A stretch of DNA of 64,000 nucleotides from Emydura subglobosa (GCA_007922225.1 ML679959.1:27142698-27206697); one strand, 5' to 3'. Positions 30,085 to 59,580 are shown, numbered from the stretch's first letter. The notes: generated by a model not told the origin, from the letters alone. Translations and numbers: made by a program.

Positions 30085-33000
30085 TGGGTAAAATTACTTT
30101 GCATTTATTTGGCTAAACATAAAAGCCAAAAACCAACTCAGAACAAGCCAGTAAAACACACACACACACACACACGAAGCAATGCACCACACTGGTGTGT
30201 TTCAAGTACGACAGTACATTGTCCTGCTAAGACAACAAAACTCACAAGACTCCCATCTCGGGGCTCTAGCGTGTCAGCCAGCTTGGAGTAGCACTGATGG
30301 AAAGCTGCACTTTTAGCCTCTCAATCCAGCCATCACCACACCATTTAGCTCAAATCATACCCTAGTGCAAACCCTTATCTCACGGGACTTTTATAACAAG
30401 GCAAGAGTGACCTCTCAGCGAACAGAAAACCTAGTTTTAAATTCCTGATTTTTTTAAGAAAGATCATTCCAAAAAACCACATTGTTCAGTTTGTTTTGGA
30501 AAAAAAATCTAAGCACTGATCTCATCCCAAGAAGGAAAAAACCCAAACCACTATTCCGGTGGAGCTTTATGCAAGTGGCAGTATGTTAGAAAGTGAATTT
30601 GGTTAACTGGGAAACAAAGCTGTGACGAGTTATAAAATGGTCAGGTTTTACACAGTTTGTTACACTCTTGTGACAGAACATTCTCTCTCTCTCTCTCTAT
30701 ATATATATGGCTTTCTAGGAGTCAAGCAGCAGCCATGGAGAACGGGAGCTCCATGTACCTGACAACATGCAATACACAAATGAGTTGAAAAGACCAGGGT
30801 ACTATCCCCTTGACGGAGAAGCTACGCCCCATTCTATATATGAAAGGCAGGGAATCTGAACACCCTAAAAAGTCATAAACCACCCCTAAAGGTGGGGCCT
30901 GCATACAGGCTTCCCGCACAAGCTCCCCGCCTCAGCATGTTCCATATATATTGTCGCAAAGGGAATTCTCACTGAAGAGAAGAATGGGTTAGAAGCATTA
31001 ACTGTACTAGCGCAGCGTCGAGTTACAGATGGACCCCAAGCACACCTTTGACAGTGGGCCAAGGGTTTAAATTGTTTTGTTAAAGAGTTTATCCCCATAA
31101 GCCTTTTTGACAGACAGATTCCACTTTCCGTCCATGAGCTTGAATCACTTTCTTCTGAAGCCCCAACTCGGGTGCTATTGGCCTCCAGTATCACCGCTTC
31201 TTAAGGAGTTCAGGCACTCGCAACGGAAGCACTGTTCAAGCTCAGCCCTCGCTTGCTACTATCTTCCACTGCACTTTTTAGCTTCACGCCACTGCCATCC
31301 TTTCTATCCCACATGAAAACGCATTTACAACGCTTGCCTGCAAAGCCAGCACCACATGCGTGAGATCAGAGATTGTTTTAAGCCACGTCTTATACTGTCC
31401 TGCAGAAATGGACCCATATGGATTAAGTGGTACCAGGTTCCATCTTACTGTGGCAAATTCTCCATGCAGATCATTCTCTTAGTGGGGGGAAAACACAAGT
31501 TTAGAATCTCATTCCTCTCCTCTGCTGCTTCCTTAGTAGCGTTTGACACTCATTAGCAGCTGTTCCAATGGATGAGGGTGTGGGTGTGTGTGGGTGTGTG
31601 TGTGTGAAGGTTAGGCTCAGAAAAGAAGCAGAGTGATTATGTTGAGGTGACACCCTGGGAAATCCAGCCTGCCCCTCACCAGAGCAAAGTTCCCTCTGAC
31701 AATTGATGAGGGGACAGCCTTTGCCCATTACACTGTGCAGATGAAGGATTTCTAGCGGTAACCTACATGTGGCAACAGACGTGAAGCGTGCCAGACACTG
31801 GCTGCACGCGATGATGCCGTCTCTTTAAAAGCCCTGATAAACAGACTGATTTGAGTGTCCTTTTAATGTGCAAGGAGGAAGCAGGGATTCTTGGTTACAG
31901 AAAATCCTACCCCACGTCCCGGCTGCACAAGTGACCCACCCCTGCAGAGACCAGGCAGTAGCTGCTCTGTGCAGGACCCCCCAGGAATGATTGGACACCA
32001 GAAATACTGTCATTATCCACCGTTACAGAATACTGTTGCATAACCTGTGTTCAAAGTGACTGTTAATGCCCCACGCTGCCCCGCCTACAGTTTGTGATCT
32101 GGTGAGGAAATATCAGAGTAGAAATCTCTACCGGAGGGTGTGCATACAGACAGATCAGCATGTGTGCGAGAGTGTTATCTGGGTGCTCTTCTACCACTCA
32201 GATGCCAAGAAATGAAGAATAGTTTGCACTCCCCATTTTGGTGCCACCTCAGAACAACGCGATTGCTCCTTATAGCTGGTCTCCAGTTGCTAAAAAACCT
32301 TCCCAGAGCCACACCCTTCCCTGCTCAGAGGAATCACTCCCAGTGGGGTACTGGGAAACCAAAGCTTTCCTTCCCCTTTACATCAGGGCGGGGTAAGAAT
32401 CAGTTTGACCCAATGTGGTGGAGGATTGTCTATGGCAAGCCACGAGGGCAGCATTTCAAAGAACAGATTGACATCACTTACAGGAAGCAGCGGCCTTTCT
32501 ACGGCCAGGGTGGTCATGCTCTGTAGGAGTGTCTTACTGCAAAGGATGGCTCTCATGTCCGCCTTTTAGTCTCCATGGAATCATTGCTCCCCTGGATCCT
32601 GTCTGTTGCCAACAACAGGATGGAAGCAAAATTCAGGGAGCTCTTCCCAAACAGGAGATGGCCAGGCAAGCTCAGGCATGAGAATTTCACAGCTGACACT
32701 ATGGCAACTCTGCCCCCTGAACGCTGGCTTCCAGGATAGTGTGTGTTCCAGCGAGACCCACGACCGGCCTGCACAAAGGAGTTCCCTTGGGCACTTGCAC
32801 TGCAGGGAACTCAACGTCTGACACGATGCTGCAGATCTTACCCAGTAGCGAGGGGCGTTTAAAGCACACTATAAATATTTATTACATCGTTAATAGCAAA
32901 GTGTAATTGGACCACAATTTCCAGCGAACAGGTTATCGGTTGGTTTCTAAAATTAAAAATAGTGGCAGTTTTCCGTTGATGCTATTTCTGCGCCCCCAAG

Positions 33001-34274
33001 GAACAGCGAACAGACAAAGGTGACCTGCACTTAATGCACCACTGATTTTACGCCTGTTCGCTGGGGTCATATATGTCATTCATCTATCCGACTGCACACA
33101 CCCAAATGGACAGAGAATTCACCATGAACATTCTGGACAGCTCTCTTAGCAGGGTCTTTACCACACTGGTATGAGAGAGACTGCAGCTCTCCACCCCTTA
33201 GTGCACAATAATGTAAACAAATATACAGGCACGCACAAAGCGGAGCACCCAGAGTGGACGTTTGGACAGACAGTAACACATGCGGCACACCAGAGACCGG
33301 GGTGAGGTGTGAAGGCAGGAATAGGACATTTCTGTTCTGAAGGAGCAGGCATATTTGTTATTGCCTAGCTGAGCGTACATGCACACACATATACGCAACG
33401 CATGTCTTGAAAGCAGAGGTAATGCTCTTCCCTCAAACAGCAGCCAAAATAAGGCCCTTAGCCTGAGATTTTGCGAGTCTCCGAGACACCTGAACGGCTA
33501 AAAGAACATTCCAAGAAAACCTTTTCCTTGCAGCGTCTGCAGTCAGGTGCAGAGTTGTACGCACTGTGCAGGTTTACCGGACTTCACAGAATGGCGCGTG
33601 ACCAATTCGACGCTGGCGTGGCTTCTCAGATGGGGTATTTCCCACACAGAAGACACACGGCATGTTTCCACTGTGAAACATTGGGAACCTCAGCTAAGAG
33701 AAGCAAGGTCAAGACACGGAGTTGGTTAGGTTCTTACTGGTTTCCCATGCAGTACAGACGTCTCTTTAGGATTAAAATATCGCTCTTCTACACTACCGCT
33801 TCCTGCACTGTCTCAAGTGCACGCCGTTCAAGGACCTGGCAGATCCATAATTCGAGAGATGCAGAAGCGACAGAGAATGCTGCCGTGGGGCAATAAAACG
33901 CTGCAGTGGGTCAAAGGAGCAGACAGACAAAACGGTTTGATTAACTCTTCTCCTCACACTCACGTTACCCTGCCTGGCCGAGATTTAACAGGGCAAAGAC
34001 TTCAGTGCCACTCTGTTTAAAATCCTTCTAAAAAATGAAAATAAAAACCACCTCCCCCCCCCGGAAACCATTGGAATGTAAACGCTAAAAAGGTGGCTGG
34101 GGACCAGGAGGAGATTAGACTGTGCTTCCCCGATCGTAGCCCTTGCTCAGAGTGGAGGGTGTCTCTTGGAGGGCCGTCAGCAGCCACCTGACTATTGCTC
34201 TCTCGTTTTCAAGTTCCCCTGGGGTTCAGAGCTGGCATTCGGCAATTCGTGATTCCGCATCCCCGCCTGGCCGC
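30085..34274 (-). other. PCYT1A: Probable PCYT1A 3' untranslated region
   Basis: No gene or clear transposon in 4 kb, in contrast to the repeat-rich introns around it; this absence suits a long 3' UTR. It contains a CA run (30150-30175), a CT/TA run (30683-30709), a GT run (31575-31607) and an AT-rich, UTR-like block (32865-33000). Confidence 0.45.
30104..30109 (-). terminator. Candidate distal PCYT1A polyadenylation signal
   Basis: AATAAA on the minus strand (TTTATT as written), 4.2 kb after the PCYT1A stop. Another AATAAA lies at 32878-32883 and would give a 1.4 kb 3' UTR. Which is used cannot be told from the sequence. Confidence 0.4.
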
Positions 34275-50251
<15,977 letters not shown>

Positions 50252-51639
50252 CGCAGGAGACGTCTTTCCAGCAGACTATAAGAATGAAATAAAGAACAAG
50301 AAATAGAAAAGGTATTTCACTCGGGAAGGGCTAAGAAACCAGCCATCAATGGGCACTGTGTACAAAAGATCAGCCCAACGTCACCTAGCATCAGCTACCA
50401 AAACTTCTTGACAAACAGTGCATGGTAGAAACACTGAATAATTTCTCTCTGCAGGGCAGCTCCTAGTCACCTAGTCATGGGAATGATGAGAGGGTAATAA
50501 TCAGCTGGCTGGAGAGGAACTCCCTCCCACTGGAGTTGCAATATGAGTTATGATATCATTAGCATGAAGCTAGTTATGCTATTTTAGTATCGGAGTGGCA
50601 GGCCAAAGATTAAAATTTGCCCAGTCCACATGTCTGAAGGGTAACTGTGTATGATTTCCCAGCTCTCCTTTCAACAACAATCTGGATGCACAAAAAGAAC
50701 CCACACACAAGACAGCTGATGGGTAAAGCTGGGTTTCCTTTAGGAGAGAGGAGGGGGGGAACCTTGACAATGAACTAAATCATGACTAGATTATTTGCAG
50801 TTCGCTCTCAGCTGTTAACTTCTCATATGCTAGGAATGGAAGGAAATCCCACGTTGCTTGCTGGTGAAGTGGAGGTAGGCATTTACATGAATGGGTAACA
50901 CTGGAAAATATTAACTCCAATTATCACAGGGGTTAACAGCAGACACTGGATTTGCAAATTTGTGACTAAAAACAGAGTTGAAGTTTTCCCTTCACTAAAT
51001 AAGCTACATGCAGACCGCCTCCCACATGGTAATTTGCACTTTGGTATTGCCTTTTGTCAGAGGAGAATGGCACCCTGGGGAAATATGGCTCACACCCAAG
51101 TCTAGGAGCCCTAATAATAAATGCTCTGTGGATTTAGGAATCTTCCACACCCACATGCAGTGGGTGTCCTGGAACACTTGTAGGGTGTGTCTGGAGTCTC
51201 TGAATTGATGGGTAACCTAATGCAGGGAGATAGCAAGCTACATGGTCACTTGAACATTGTCCCATTTCCCCTTGCAGCATGGGATTGTATATTATCAATC
51301 GCTGCAGGGTATCACTGCTCAGTGACGCCTAGGTGATTTAGGAGCACAGATCACTCTGTGTTTGGAGAGTTCCAGAGTAATGAGTTGAGCAAAGATAAAG
51401 ACTATGTAGGACATGGACTAAGGATGTACTTTATAACATTGCCAATTTAGATTCAACGTGACCTCACATAACATTATGTCAGCAAAAATGGCCAGTGAGG
51501 TTTTGGGTAGGGCTGATTGGAGGACAGCAATTCTATTGTGTGGCAACTTTGAGATCTGTTTCCATTCCACACTGGAACAAAATCATTATCCTTCTCAATG
51601 TTTTGGTGACAGCGTGTGAGTGGGAGTGACACTGCGCCA

Positions 51640-51760
51640 GCCAGGCAGTCAGGGCACTAGCGTGGATGTAGGAGACAGAGGTTCAAGCCCTGGCTCTGCC
51701 TGATTCAGAGTGATCTGGGATGAAAAACTCGGCTCTGAATCATCGTCTCTTACATCCTGT
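51640..51760 (+). mobile_element. MIR-type SINE head
   Basis: 'gtcagggcactagcgtggat', 'agacagaggttcaagccctg' (box-B-like GGTTCAAGCC) and 'gctctgcctgattcagagtg'. The tail is lost. Confidence 0.65.
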
Positions 51761-51894
51761 GACAGTGCCCCAATCATCAGACTACAGTGTCTTAATCTCA
51801 GTCTCTTTCCTTACAGAGCCCAAAATCTTTTAGACAAAGTCTTCATTGAAAATGTTCTGATCAGCTCTAGTTTTGGGCTGAATGAACAGGGGCC

Positions 51895-52262
51895 ATGTAG
51901 TTAGAGAGACTAAAGTCTCCCTAAGGATCACACCAGAACTACTATGTTCAGTTCTAAGCAGCTCAACATCAGAAAGGGAGTTCAGAGAAGAGAATCTGAG
52001 ATTACCAAGGGATTGGAGGAACAAAACGATGGCTAACTGGGAACAAAACCATCTGCAGGTACAGGAGGTAGAGTAAATAGCAAGCAGGGACAGGAATTGT
52101 TTAGAGAAGTGCAAGGGGCATAGCAAGGAGTAATGGAATCAAATCAGGGAGGGGAAATGTAAGACGCACGTCAGGGGAAAAATCCATGATAGTGAGATTA
52201 TTAGATTGTGGAACAATCTCCCAAAGGAAGTGATGGAAGCCCTGGCACATGGGACAGGACGA
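51895..52262 (+). mobile_element. CR1-type LINE 3' region, old
   Basis: 'tatgttcagttctaagcagc', 'gggagttcagagaagagaat', 'ttagattgtggaacaatctc' and 'ccaaaggaagtgatggaagc' follow the CR1 3' region order seen at 36230. The terminal tail is not recognisable. Confidence 0.6.
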
Positions 52263-53419
52263 GACACGAGGAAGTGTGCTACAAGGATCCATCTTGTACC
52301 CACAGTTCATCTATCTATTCTAGTTCACATTTCCTAGTAACCTTAATCTGATGACGCTTAGAAGTCATTTTTCGTGAGCATCCCATTATGGGAGTTGATG
52401 TTATCTTATCGCACCCATAGGTGTGGCAGGGTGCTCACAGAAAACGTACCAAGACAGTCCCAGCATCAGAGAGTTTACAGCCCAAGACCCTGGTTCTGCA
52501 TGTGCTTAACTGGAAGCATGGAGTTAGTGCCAGATCTTAGGAGTTTCTGTGAGGTGGCCAGTGTGCTCAGGGATGCTGTAACCGCAACACCCTCTGCCTA
52601 TCGTCACAAGCGACATGAAATGAGATATTCACTTCACTGGTTCAGCAAACAGTGCCCACTTCGTGAAAAACAAAGTGACCTGTGTCTATTCTTCAAATAA
52701 CCTGAATGTCCATTAACAGGACTGGAGAACTGACATCACATTTTCTTATATGGCTTAGGGCAGAACCATCTGACACTATGCTTAATGTTCCCATTCCCTG
52801 TCCTGTCACTTTCTTCCTCGCAGTCAATCCCGGCAACTGATACAATAGTCCTACGGAGTACAACAAGCACATAAAAAAATCCACTGAGTTGGCCAGTGTT
52901 GCTTTAAACTCAATGACATCAGGCTGTATCTAATCATAGGAATTATTAACTCACTCAGCTTCTGAACAGAACGTGCTGCCCTTCTTAATGTCGCAGTCTG
53001 CCTAGGAGTGATCTCTGGGTGACTCAGATTTCCATTCACCGCACTTAAACCAGTGTGTATGTATGAACACACGCATGCTCCTTGCTGAGATACTGCAAGT
53101 GTATTGCTGCCAGATGTAAAGGCTGCCACAAATCAAAGAACTATAAGTTCCTCCAGTGGGCAGTGCTGTTGATTATTTCTGCATATGGAATGAGTGACTG
53201 CCTGCGTTCAGGCCTAAAACCTATCTATTCCATCATTCATTCGCTCCCTTTTACGCTTCCTCCCCACTTCATTCTTCCTGAGCCCACCTTACTTGTCTCT
53301 TTCGCTGTGTGTCCTTCTCCCACTTTGACTTAGGGAGCTTGATGGAGAGCAGCACCCGTGTGTGACAGGGCTGGGTTAGCAGGGAAAGTGGCCACACGGG
53401 TAGGAATTTAGAGGGAACC

Positions 53420-53585
53420 CTGCTTTAGGTATGCCTCCACTACCATTAAAAACCTGCACTTGGCCCAGGCCAGCTGACTTGGGCTCGTGGGGCATGGACT
53501 AAGGGGCTATTTGTTTGTGGTGTAGGTATTCTGGCTCAGGCTGGAGCCTGGAGGTTTTTAAGTGCAGCGTAGACATACCCGTAGA
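53420..53585. mobile_element. MITE with terminal inverted repeats
   Basis: Left end 'taggtatgcctccactacca' with 'ttaaaaacctgca'; right end 'aggtttttaagtgcagcg' with 'tagacatacccgta', its imperfect reverse complement. About 165 bases, non-coding, in the PCYT1A 5' intron. Confidence 0.65.
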
Positions 53586-53925
53586 CAATGATTCAAGCAT
53601 GCACGAGCTGCACCAATGCCAAGGACCAGGCCAGCTCTCATTGAAATCAGTGGCAGCCTTTCCAGCGACTTCCAGAAGAGTTGGACTGGACACTCAGAGC
53701 AAGCACAATCCATTAGACACCAACATGGATGCAGCTATTTGACAAAGCAAATTTTGCAGTATTCCAGCGTGTCAGAACTCCACTTATCTGTGGTGAGTGA
53801 GAAGCTTCTCTAGTGAGTGTGAGCTTTTAGCAGCTTATTTCTGCAGAATTTAAGTTTCCATTTAAAAAAAAAAAAGGTTCTTGCCCTTCTGGTGGCAAAG
53901 AAAGCCTTCCAAACATGAATGAATG

Positions 53926-54010
53926 ATTATTTATATTGTTGTAGCACCTAGGAACCCTTGTCACGGACCAGGACCGAGGGATGCAGTGTAATCTCTCTGA
54001 GCCTGCAGAC
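53926..54010 (-). repeat. 'gtagcacctagg' family, antisense
   Basis: 'tatattgttgtagcacctagg' and 'gtcacggaccaggaccgag' reverse the tail family at 15472. Confidence 0.6.
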
Positions 54011-57000
54011 ACACATCTGCAGGGCTGAGGGCAGCAGTCTGTTAATGTCACTAGCTAGCTAGCCTTATGCAGACTATTACAGCAGTTTAGTCTCAGTCAT
54101 GTAGATCTGTCCCCCCTCTCAGCAGCCAGGGAAGAAACACCTTTCATCCAGCAGCTAGAAAGGGGTGGGAAGAATTTCAGGCGGTGGGACACTAGCCAGA
54201 GGCTGATGGCATCGCCCTGATGCAGGTTCAGAGACAGCAAGCATGCTCACAAAAGCCCTGGCACCCTCCCTCTCCCCAGCAGCTGAGTTTGCGGCAGGGC
54301 TTTATTTCTGGATCTTGCTGGATCTCTCCTCCCCTGTCTTTCATATCTACCTCTGGCTAGCAGGTTTATGGTGAATCTTCAAAATCTGCACTAGCCTTTG
54401 TCAAGAGCTGGGAAGATCTTGCAATAAAAGGAGTTGCGGTGATGCAGCTACTCATTTTACAGCATTTATTTAGACATGAAGGACTAAAATAGCACCGTGA
54501 CCCACCAGTTAATGTTGATGAGATCCAACATCTGTATCACAGCTTAGCACATGCTCTATCTCGTTACCCTCAAGTCTGATTGGAATGTTTCAATGCTCTG
54601 CAATTAATTGCACTCACAGTGGATTGGGGCTTTGCTTTCAAAGCTGTATTTTAAATTCTTTTAGGATCAAACCTGGTATGATGGAAAGGAAAAGACGTTT
54701 TGCAAAGTATTAATATTGTTCTGTTTTATGAGCACCTTTTTGGTTTAAAAAACCTACTGCATTATTTGCTTCATGTTAGACGAGAAAACGTGCTCGTTAG
54801 GAGGGAGGTTAGAAACAAAACTCATAAAGCAAGGCCCATCGGACAAGTCATCTTGTCCCCCGGGCCAGCAGCACATTCAGCCTCAGGTGAGGGCATGGGA
54901 TTGTCTAGCATTGCTTTTCAACAAGCCCTCCTCTAGCAGAATAGTTTGATGGGATTTACAAAAAGTTGAATATCTAATAGCAAGACTATTCAGCCCCCCC
55001 TTGGACAACAAAAGCACTGCATTCTGGGTCTCGAAGGCTGCAAGATCTGGGAGAAAAAAAACAAATCCCCTTTAAACTGTTGAAAATACCCTTCAAGAAA
55101 TCCCCTAGTCCTTTACTGATACTAAAGCTGCCCATCACAGACACACAGCCACTTCTGGGGTGAGAAGCAGCAAGTGTTTCACAGCACACAGAAACACTAC
55201 ACAGACATTTGAGGATGGGAGTGAAAGAATAATGTAGCCAATTGAAATCAGGGGGCACAATGAGCTGTGTTGGAATTTGGCCAGGACATGGGGATTCACA
55301 CCTCCATGTTAATGAAGAGGGCAGTAGAATCTTTGGTAAGAGTGGCACAATTCTTGTTACTAAACTGAGGGCTGGTCTCAGTGGAAAGATGTATATTTCC
55401 TTAACGAGGGTGTTAATGTTTTGTTAGCCTCTTTGTGCGTGTTTAATGTTGGAGAACTACGTGTTGTAGTACTGCACAGAAACAGATCCTAGAATGGTGA
55501 ATATATATACCATCGAAACACAGCAGTGGGATGAGGAGCTGACCCAACTGCATTCCACTGCCAAGAAGAGTTTCATTAAGAGAACAGTTGTGTTTGCAGA
55601 TGAACAGGGAGGGGCAGAGAATAAATTCCAGTTTCATCATAGGCCCTGCACAAAGCAAAAGGCCCAAATGAGAGTTTCCTCACTCAATGCTGCTTTGTAA
55701 CTGTCCTCAAGCCCTGATCTGAAGTTACCATGATTTAACTGAGACAGGAACCAAACGAACTGAATGCTAGAACAGCAAGCCTTCCCTGCACGGCACTGTC
55801 TGCTTCCTTTCTTCTATACTATTTCTCTAAACTTGGGAGGCGTTCGCAGTCAGATGCCAGCATCATGTGCTGCCCTATCTACAAGATTATTTCAATACAC
55901 AAAAGTCTGCAATTTCTCCTCTGCTGACTCATACACAGACAAATATTACTAGGTTTGCACTCGACTAACCACCTGTTAGGGAGATTTACCCTGATAGAGA
56001 GAATACGTAGCAAGAGCTACATAGAAGCCCTGTCACTGAACACATTAAAAGTTAGATTGGGCAAATTACTAGAACAACCCAGCATTGCTTGGGTAGGATG
56101 AAGGGGGAAATGGACATTAATCTAGAGTAAATGTTTCTTCCACCTTCATTATCTGTGACAGAATGTGTATATTATAATCATTACATCATCACATTAATCA
56201 TATTTCTTGTATAGCTGAAGCAGCAACCAGAGGAGTTCATGGGGGCTTGGTTGGGAACTTGGATGACTTTTTAGATTCCCATGACCTTTACATGACAAAA
56301 CAGCAGCAAGCCAGATTTTGCATCTGCAACCTCCTGACCAATCTTTTTTGACAGATATGGATCTTCAGATCATGATCAGTGCCTATACTGGCAAGCCCTC
56401 CTAATGGAAACAGTTTATTCCAGCAAAACAGTCCTTTTGCTGGTATAGCTTATGCCAGTTCCCTGAGTGAAATAAATTGTAATTCCAGTAAAAAAGTCCT
56501 TTTGCCATACTTTTTACCTCTCCATTAGGGCATTAGGCAGCACAGCTTTGTTGGCATAAAAATCACATCTTTAAATGACATAGCTATGCCAGCAAAATTC
56601 AAGCATGTACCAGGCCTTTGTCACATCTAGACTGGACTGCAATGTGCTCTAGTTGGGGCTACACGGTCACTCCATTTGGAAGACAAAAGATAGCGCAGGA
56701 AACGGTGATTCGGGCCTTATCTATCTTCAAAAGTTTTACTGCTTTAGCTATTTTGGTATAGTTAAAGCAACAAGCTACACCACTGCAAATTCAGTTTTAC
56801 TGGTAGGAAAGAGCTGAGACCAGTTCCAGTTCGGTAAAGCAAAACAAGATATACCAGTCTGACAGCATCTACACTGAGTCTTTTACCCGCATAACAACGT
56901 TGGTAAAAAAAAATCCACATCCCTTACCTACCAGAGTTACACTGGTTAAATGTTTTAAGCACAGGAGCAGGCCTTGTTTGATATAACCTCCAGCACTCTG

Positions 57001-57029
57001 TGATCGGCACTAGCTGGCTATTGGGTTCC

Positions 57030-57245
57030 AGGCGGAGTTCAGTGTGTTGGTTCTCACCTTCAAAGCCCTAAAAGGTTGAGACCATCCTAACAGAGTCCAC
57101 CTCTCACCCCCATGCAAGAGCACCACATCTGAAATCAGCAAAGGCACCTCAGCCGGTGCTCTCTTGGCATACAAGAGAGCTACTGGCAGGGAATTCTTCA
57201 GAAGGCCTCTCATCTTTGAAATTCACACCCCTCCTTAGTCCAAAA
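57030..57245 (+). mobile_element. LINE open-frame relic (C-terminal region)
   Basis: One frame with stops reads FKALKG, then DHPNRVHLSPPC, then ATGREFFRRPL, the order of the C-terminal segment (FKAL-G---Y---RL) found after the reverse transcriptase in CR1/L2-like LINEs. Short and inactive. Confidence 0.4.
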
Positions 57246-58029
57246 TAGCTCAGATGTGGTGTTGATGGGCCAGACACACCACAAGGCCCACCTGCTGACA
57301 CTGGCAAAAGGAAAGGGCAGAGGTGATGGCAGTAGGCTGTATGGGGAATAGGAGGGGACATTTTGATTTGTTACCTCTCTTTACTGACTGGCACTTGATG
57401 TGAGGGAAGGGGAGATGCGGTTTTGGTTTGGTAATAGATTTTGTATTGTTTTTTAAAATGGATAACAGGGCATCTACAGCTCAGGGTTAGAGGGGATTGT
57501 CTGTTATTATTTTAGTAAATTTAAATCTAACTAAGAAGTGGTTAGTAGCTCTAGTGATTTGCAAAATGTTACACCTTCAAACTGTCACTGACTTGTCATT
57601 CTGTAACAGTTTCTTAGCATCAGTCCAGCACCAAGCACATTGAAATTCCTGACACCAGATCAGTGTAGTTTTAAATCCCCAAAGTCAACAATTTTACAAT
57701 ACACTGCGCACATCTGCAGGTGTATAGGACACACCTTTTTTGGTCTGGATTTGAGAGGTAAACACGGTGCCCACATTAGCTCAGAAGTAGTAAAAAAAAT
57801 AACCCTCCCTACCACACAACTATAGATAAAATAACTCGTCTGTGCACTCTGCTTCAGTTCAACCAACCCTAATCTCTGTCACAAGCTACAGGGGAGTGGA
57901 GCAGGTACGGGTGGGGAGCATGGGGGAGGATGTGGACTCCGACTCTGTCATTACTGCCAGAGATAAGGAAACCGAAGAAAGGGAAGGACACGCAAAAACC
58001 ATTCACGGGGCAGGGCTTGGAATCTGTCC

Positions 58030-58705
58030 TTGGCAGCTGTGTCTGGACACACCCAGTGCTGGGCACTGAGAAGAGACAGGGCAGGGGGGGAAACGACCAC
58101 CTTAGTGTATGTTCCTCTCCTGGATAGTCTGAGAGAGGAAGACAAGCCGCATTACGCCAGCCATTACCCTCCTTGCACGCCCAGCCAAGGTGCCCCTCCA
58201 GAGCCAAGCGCCCCCCATCCCCACACAAGCCTGCATCCCCTCCATGCCCCTAGAGCCAAACACCCCACAGACACTGCCCCCTGTGCTCCCCAGACATTGC
58301 CCCCCCGAGGCACGTTTCCCCCGTACCCGCTCAGGCTAGTGTCCCCTCGACCCCCAGAGCCAAGCACCTCCCAGAAGAGCTCCCCACTGCCCAGAGCCCC
58401 CCATACCCAGTGTCCCCTTAACCCTCCAAAGCCAGGCACTCCCTCCCTCCCAGCGCCACCCAAGCCGCTGTCCCCTCAAACCACCCCAGCGCCAGGTACC
58501 CCCGCTCCACCAGCGCCCACCCATGCTCCCCAGCTCAGCCAATGTCCCCGCAGCCAGGAGCAGGCCACAGCCCCCCAGAACCTCGTATCCCACCTGCCCA
58601 CCGAGGCGGGTGTCCCCTCACCCCCCGCCAGCGCCCCCCAGCGCCATGGCCCCTCAATCCCCGAGCCGGGGCCCCCCGAGCCTGTGCCACCTCCGCCCCC
58701 CCCCC
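58030..58705. other. C-rich flank of the PCYT1A promoter
   Basis: Very C-rich on the plus strand with repeated 'cccccagcgcc' and 'ccaagccccc' words; the Pro-rich open frames are compositional. It leads into the second gap. Confidence 0.6.
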
Positions 58706-58805
58706 NNNNNNNNNNNNNNNNNNNNNNNNNNNNNNNNNNNNNNNNNNNNNNNNNNNNNNNNNNNNNNNNNNNNNNNNNNNNNNNNNNNNNNNNNNNNNNN
58801 NNNNN
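58706..58805. other. Assembly gap of 100 N
   Basis: Exactly 100 N flanked by C runs on both sides, at the edge of the PCYT1A CpG island. True size unknown. Confidence 0.99.
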
Positions 58806-59160
58806 CCCCCCGCCGGGGCCCCCCCCCCGAGCCGGGCCCCCCCCCCCCAGCCGGTGCCGCCTCCGCCCCCCCGAGCCGCCGCCAGCCGGGCCCCCCCCGC
58901 TCTGACCTGCCGGGCCGGGCCGCTCCGCGCTCGCTCGCCGGCCGGCGCTGGGCGGGAGTCGGGACAGGGCGGCCCAGGCGCTGCGGCGGGGCCGGGCCGG
59001 GCCGGGGCGGGGCGGGCAGCCCGGGGGCACGCGGACGCTGCGTGTCGGGTCGTGGCCGGACCGCACAGGAAGGGACCAGCCGCGTGCAGCGGCTCCAGCG
59101 GGGCCCCCCCCGGAAACCGCAGCCGGCACCAGCGTTCCGGCTAACCCCCGGGCCGGGGCG
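58806..59160 (-). promoter_or_regulatory. PCYT1A: CpG-island promoter of PCYT1A
   Basis: Dense CG dinucleotides with GC boxes (GGGGCGGGGCGGG near 59003). On the minus strand a good splice donor, GGCAG|GTCAGA, lies at 58907/58906, which would end a non-coding first exon joined to the acceptor at 50276. No TATA box, as usual for this type. Transcription start inferred, roughly 58950-59050. Confidence 0.6.
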
Positions 59161-59171
59161 GCCCCTGTGGG

Positions 59172-59580
59172 CTGGGCTTGTTTGTTGTGGTAGGGTCGCC
59201 CGTTGGCGCTGGGCCGGTTCTCGTAGGGCGGCAGGTGGATCGGTTTCTTGTTTTTGTAGGGTCCCTGGCTGCCCCTGGGTCAGGGCACTGCGCTTGTTAT
59301 TGTAGGGTCGCCAGTGGACCTAGCCCAGACCTGCCCAGTTGTTACCATCGCATTACCGGTGGGCCCCGCATTTGTTGTTGTGGGATCACTGCAAGCCCAG
59401 GGCCACGTGAGCAGGGTTTGCTCTAGGAGGATCACTGCTGGGCGTGGCTGGGTTTGTTATTGTAGGGTTGCTGATGGGCTCCCTGTTTATTATTGCTGGG
59501 ATTCTGAGGAGCCCGGGGTTATCAAAGGGTTGCTGGTGGGCTCCTGGCTTGGTGGACTAGATTTGTTTCCTGGGTGGCTA
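59172..59580 (+). repeat. Degenerate minisatellite with GTTATTGTAGGGT units
   Basis: At least nine uneven units of about 35-50 bases share the word 'ttgttattgtagggtcgcc' followed by a G/C-rich part such as 'gtggacctagccc'. Clear starts lie near 59180, 59247, 59292, 59371, 59452 and 59485. It abuts the CpG island. Confidence 0.8.

Noticed and set aside
33076..33398. Minus-strand frames between SLC51A and PCYT1A as a small gene
   Set aside because: Three overlapping frames compete, none with a motif, in what is probably PCYT1A 3' UTR.
58030..58905. Pro-rich 291-residue frame across the second gap
   Set aside because: It is made of C-rich low-complexity sequence and spans 100 N, so it is not a real continuous frame.
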